A stretch of DNA of 6,865 bases from Bacteroides sp. Lineage in GTDB: Bacteria > Bacteroidota > Bacteroidia > Bacteroidales > SM23-62. This document shows positions 5,465 through 6,865 of this stretch, one piece after another (positions within the stretch are counted from its first letter, which is position 1; each line of letters begins with the position of its first letter). The notes under the pieces were generated by a model. That model did not search any database, was not told the origin of the DNA, and saw only the letters and a list, made by a program, of their open reading frames with translations. The stretch spans positions 1 to 6,865 of the forward strand of contig JAUVKJ010000089.1 in NCBI GenBank assembly GCA_030592145.1, read 5' to 3'. Position numbers and translations under genes: made by a program.

Positions 5465-6310
5465 ATGGCAAAAAGAATTGTAATACAGGGAGGGTACGGT
5501 GCATTTCATGAGATTGCGGCCCTGCGGTATTTTGAAAATGAGAAAGTCGAGATCATTCCACGGGACACTTTTAAGGACCTGATGAAGGCTCTCAGGAAGG
5601 ATTTGGCCGACAACGGGATCATGGCCATTGAGAATTCCCTGGCGGGGAGTATTCTTCCGAATTACAGCCTGTTGACGGATTCACCTATGAAGATCATCGG
5701 CGAGATATACCTGAGGATCAGGCAGAATCTTGTTGCACTTCCGGGACAGAGCATTTCTGATATACGGGAAGTTTTCTCACATCCGATGGCCATACTGCAA
5801 TGTCAGGTATTTTTTGATCAGTACGATGAGATCAAATTGATTGAAAGTATGGATACTGCCCTGAGTGCTAAAAAAATAAGGGATGAGAACCTGGCTGGTA
5901 TCGGGGCCATTGCCTCCTGCCTGGCAGCGGAGAAATATGATCTTGAGATCATTGCCTCCGGTATTGAGACGAACAAGAAAAACTATACCCGCTTTCTGAT
6001 TCTGGGCAATGGGCAGCATGGTACTGCTTCAATGGAAGAGGTTAATAAGGCATCCATACATTTTGCCCTGTCTCACAAGATCGGTGGTCTTTCAAAGATC
6101 CTGTCGATTTTGTCATTTTATGAGATCAATCTATCCAAGATACAATCCATGCCCATTATCGGGGAGGACTGGGAATACCAGTTCTATGTGGATGTGGAGT
6201 TTACCGAGTATGAACTTTATTTGCAGTCCCTCGAAGCCATCAAACCCTTTACATCAGACCTGGGCATACTCGGGGAATATAAAAAAGGAAAATCGATCAT
6301 TAACGTCTAA
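5465..6310 (+). CDS. pheA: Prephenate dehydratase with C-terminal ACT domain
   Basis: 281 residues, the usual length of a monofunctional prephenate dehydratase, with no chorismate mutase domain. It converts prephenate to phenylpyruvate, the committed step to Phe, in the cytoplasm. The catalytic domain (about 4-180) shows QGGYGAFHE (8-16), AIENSLAGSI (54-63), SHPMAILQC (105-113), MDTALSA (129-135), GAIASCLAAEKY (147-158) and the hallmark Thr175-Arg176-Phe177 in NYTRFLIL. The ACT domain (about 196-275) would bind Phe for feedback inhibition. Its two ligand motifs depart from the classical forms: GALxxxL appears as GGLSKIL (207-213) and ESRP as QSMP (227-230). I believe such variants are common in Bacteroidota, so sensitivity to Phe may still exist. 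The ATG at 5465 is directly downstream of the attenuator hairpin. DAHP synthase begins 12 bases after its TAA, so the two form an operon. The chorismate mutase that makes its substrate is probably fused to that neighbour, beyond the window. Confidence 0.97.
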   Translation: MAKRIVIQGGYGAFHEIAALRYFENEKVEIIPRDTFKDLMKALRKDLADNGIMAIENSLAGSILPNYSLLTDSPMKIIGEIYLRIRQNLVALPGQSISDIREVFSHPMAILQCQVFFDQYDEIKLIESMDTALSAKKIRDENLAGIGAIASCLAAEKYDLEIIASGIETNKKNYTRFLILGNGQHGTASMEEVNKASIHFALSHKIGGLSKILSILSFYEINLSKIQSMPIIGEDWEYQFYVDVEFTEYELYLQSLEAIKPFTSDLGILGEYKKGKSIINV

Positions 6311-6322
6311 TAAGAATCAAAT

Positions 6323-6865
6323 ATGTTAGTAGAACTGGAACTGCAACCCCTGTCGGATCAGGACGATATTTGTGAACGGCCCGTCATTATCGCCGGTCCC
6401 TGCAGCGCAGAATCGGAGGAACAGGTTATGTCCACAGCAAGGGAACTGTCGGCTATGGGAGTCAGGATTTTTCGTGCTGGCATCTGGAAACCCCGCACGC
6501 GCCCGAATGCATTCGAGGGAGTGGGATCAATCGGACTTCCATGGCTCAGGCGGGTCAAGGAGGAAACCGGCATGCTCACTGCCATTGAGGTGGCCAATGT
6601 AAAGCATGTTTATGAAGCTTTGAAATTCGGGATTGATATTATCTGGATTGGGGCACGAACATCTGCCAATCCCTTCGCCGTTCAGGAGATCGCCGACACG
6701 CTCAAGGGGGTGGACATTCCTGTTATGATAAAAAATCCGGTTAATCCGGATGTGGAGCTCTGGATCGGTGCCATCGAACGGATCTATGGTGCCGGGATTA
6801 AGAGGATTGCAGCCATTCACAGAGGATTTTCCATTTTTGGCAAGTCCAAATTCCGGAATCATCCC
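6323..6865 (+). CDS. 3-deoxy-7-phosphoheptulonate (DAHP) synthase, type I-beta; possibly fused to chorismate mutase (partial)
   Basis: The first 181 codons of a gene running off the right edge. DAHP synthase condenses phosphoenolpyruvate and erythrose 4-phosphate, the entry step of the shikimate pathway. The Aro/Kdo8P synthase family signatures follow in order: AGPCSAES (24-31) with metal-ligand Cys27, RAGIWKPRTRPNAFEGVG (51-68), IEVANVKHV (88-96), WIGARTSANPFAVQEIAD (108-125), IKNPVNPDVELWIGA (136-150) and AIHRGF (164-169). The short N-terminus, without a regulatory extension, is typical of the I-beta class. In Bacteroidota this protein often carries a C-terminal AroQ-type chorismate mutase domain. 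That would fit here because PheA lacks one, but the relevant region is outside the window. The start ATG lies 12 bases after the pheA stop, so expression should be under the same leader attenuator, giving Phe control over both the first and a terminal step. Confidence 0.95.
   Translation, partial: MLVELELQPLSDQDDICERPVIIAGPCSAESEEQVMSTARELSAMGVRIFRAGIWKPRTRPNAFEGVGSIGLPWLRRVKEETGMLTAIEVANVKHVYEALKFGIDIIWIGARTSANPFAVQEIADTLKGVDIPVMIKNPVNPDVELWIGAIERIYGAGIKRIAAIHRGFSIFGKSKFRNHP

Noticed and set aside
6527..6862. 111-codon open frame on the minus strand opposite DAHP synthase.
   Set aside because: The plus strand encodes unmistakable DAHP synthase motifs throughout; this is its antisense shadow.

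Overview
The window looks like chromosomal DNA from a member of the Bacteroidota, probably an anaerobic or facultative Bacteroidales/Marinilabiliales-type organism. Several things point there. Start codons are preceded by AT-rich sequence with no convincing Shine-Dalgarno motifs. One secreted protein has a signal peptide ending in Asn-Ala followed by Gln, the +1 Gln typical of the phylum. There is a small lipoprotein of a type I associate with this phylum. Prephenate dehydratase is followed directly by a type I-beta DAHP synthase. The taxonomic call is inference, because there is no rRNA or other marker gene here. No tRNA, rRNA, CRISPR array, insertion sequence or phage gene was found.

Left part (1-1284, minus strand): a 307-residue lipoprotein gene followed 13 bases later by a secreted-protein gene that runs off the left edge. 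Both are of unknown function and probably form one transcript. A 151-base AT-rich gap (1285-1435) separates them from the next block.

Centre (1436-5239, minus strand): a very compact three-gene cluster. It runs endonuclease III (nth), then a membrane-anchored or secreted metzincin-like protein, then a 734-residue fusion of a NifS/IscS-type cysteine desulfurase with selenophosphate synthetase (SelD). nth overlaps the metzincin-like gene by an ATGA stop/start, and a single base separates that gene from the fusion gene. The fusion puts selenium (or sulfur) release from the amino acid and selenide activation in one chain. All expected catalytic residues of both halves are present, and SelD is in the Cys form. 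The metzincin-like protein keeps the three metal ligands and the Met-turn but has Asn in place of the catalytic Glu.

Right part (5240-6865, plus strand, divergent): a phenylalanine-biosynthesis operon. pheA (prephenate dehydratase with ACT domain) is followed 12 bases later by DAHP synthase, truncated by the right edge. The 225-base divergent intergenic region holds the most striking signal in the window. An unannotated 23-codon leader ORF contains five Phe, two Tyr and one Trp codon within ten codons. Its 3' end can form a perfect 9-bp helix with a downstream segment, and that same segment is also the 5' arm of an intrinsic-terminator hairpin ending 12 bases before pheA. This is the complete architecture of a ribosome-mediated Phe attenuator. 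The operon would be read through when charged tRNA-Phe is scarce and stopped when it is plentiful, with ACT-domain feedback on PheA as a second layer of control.
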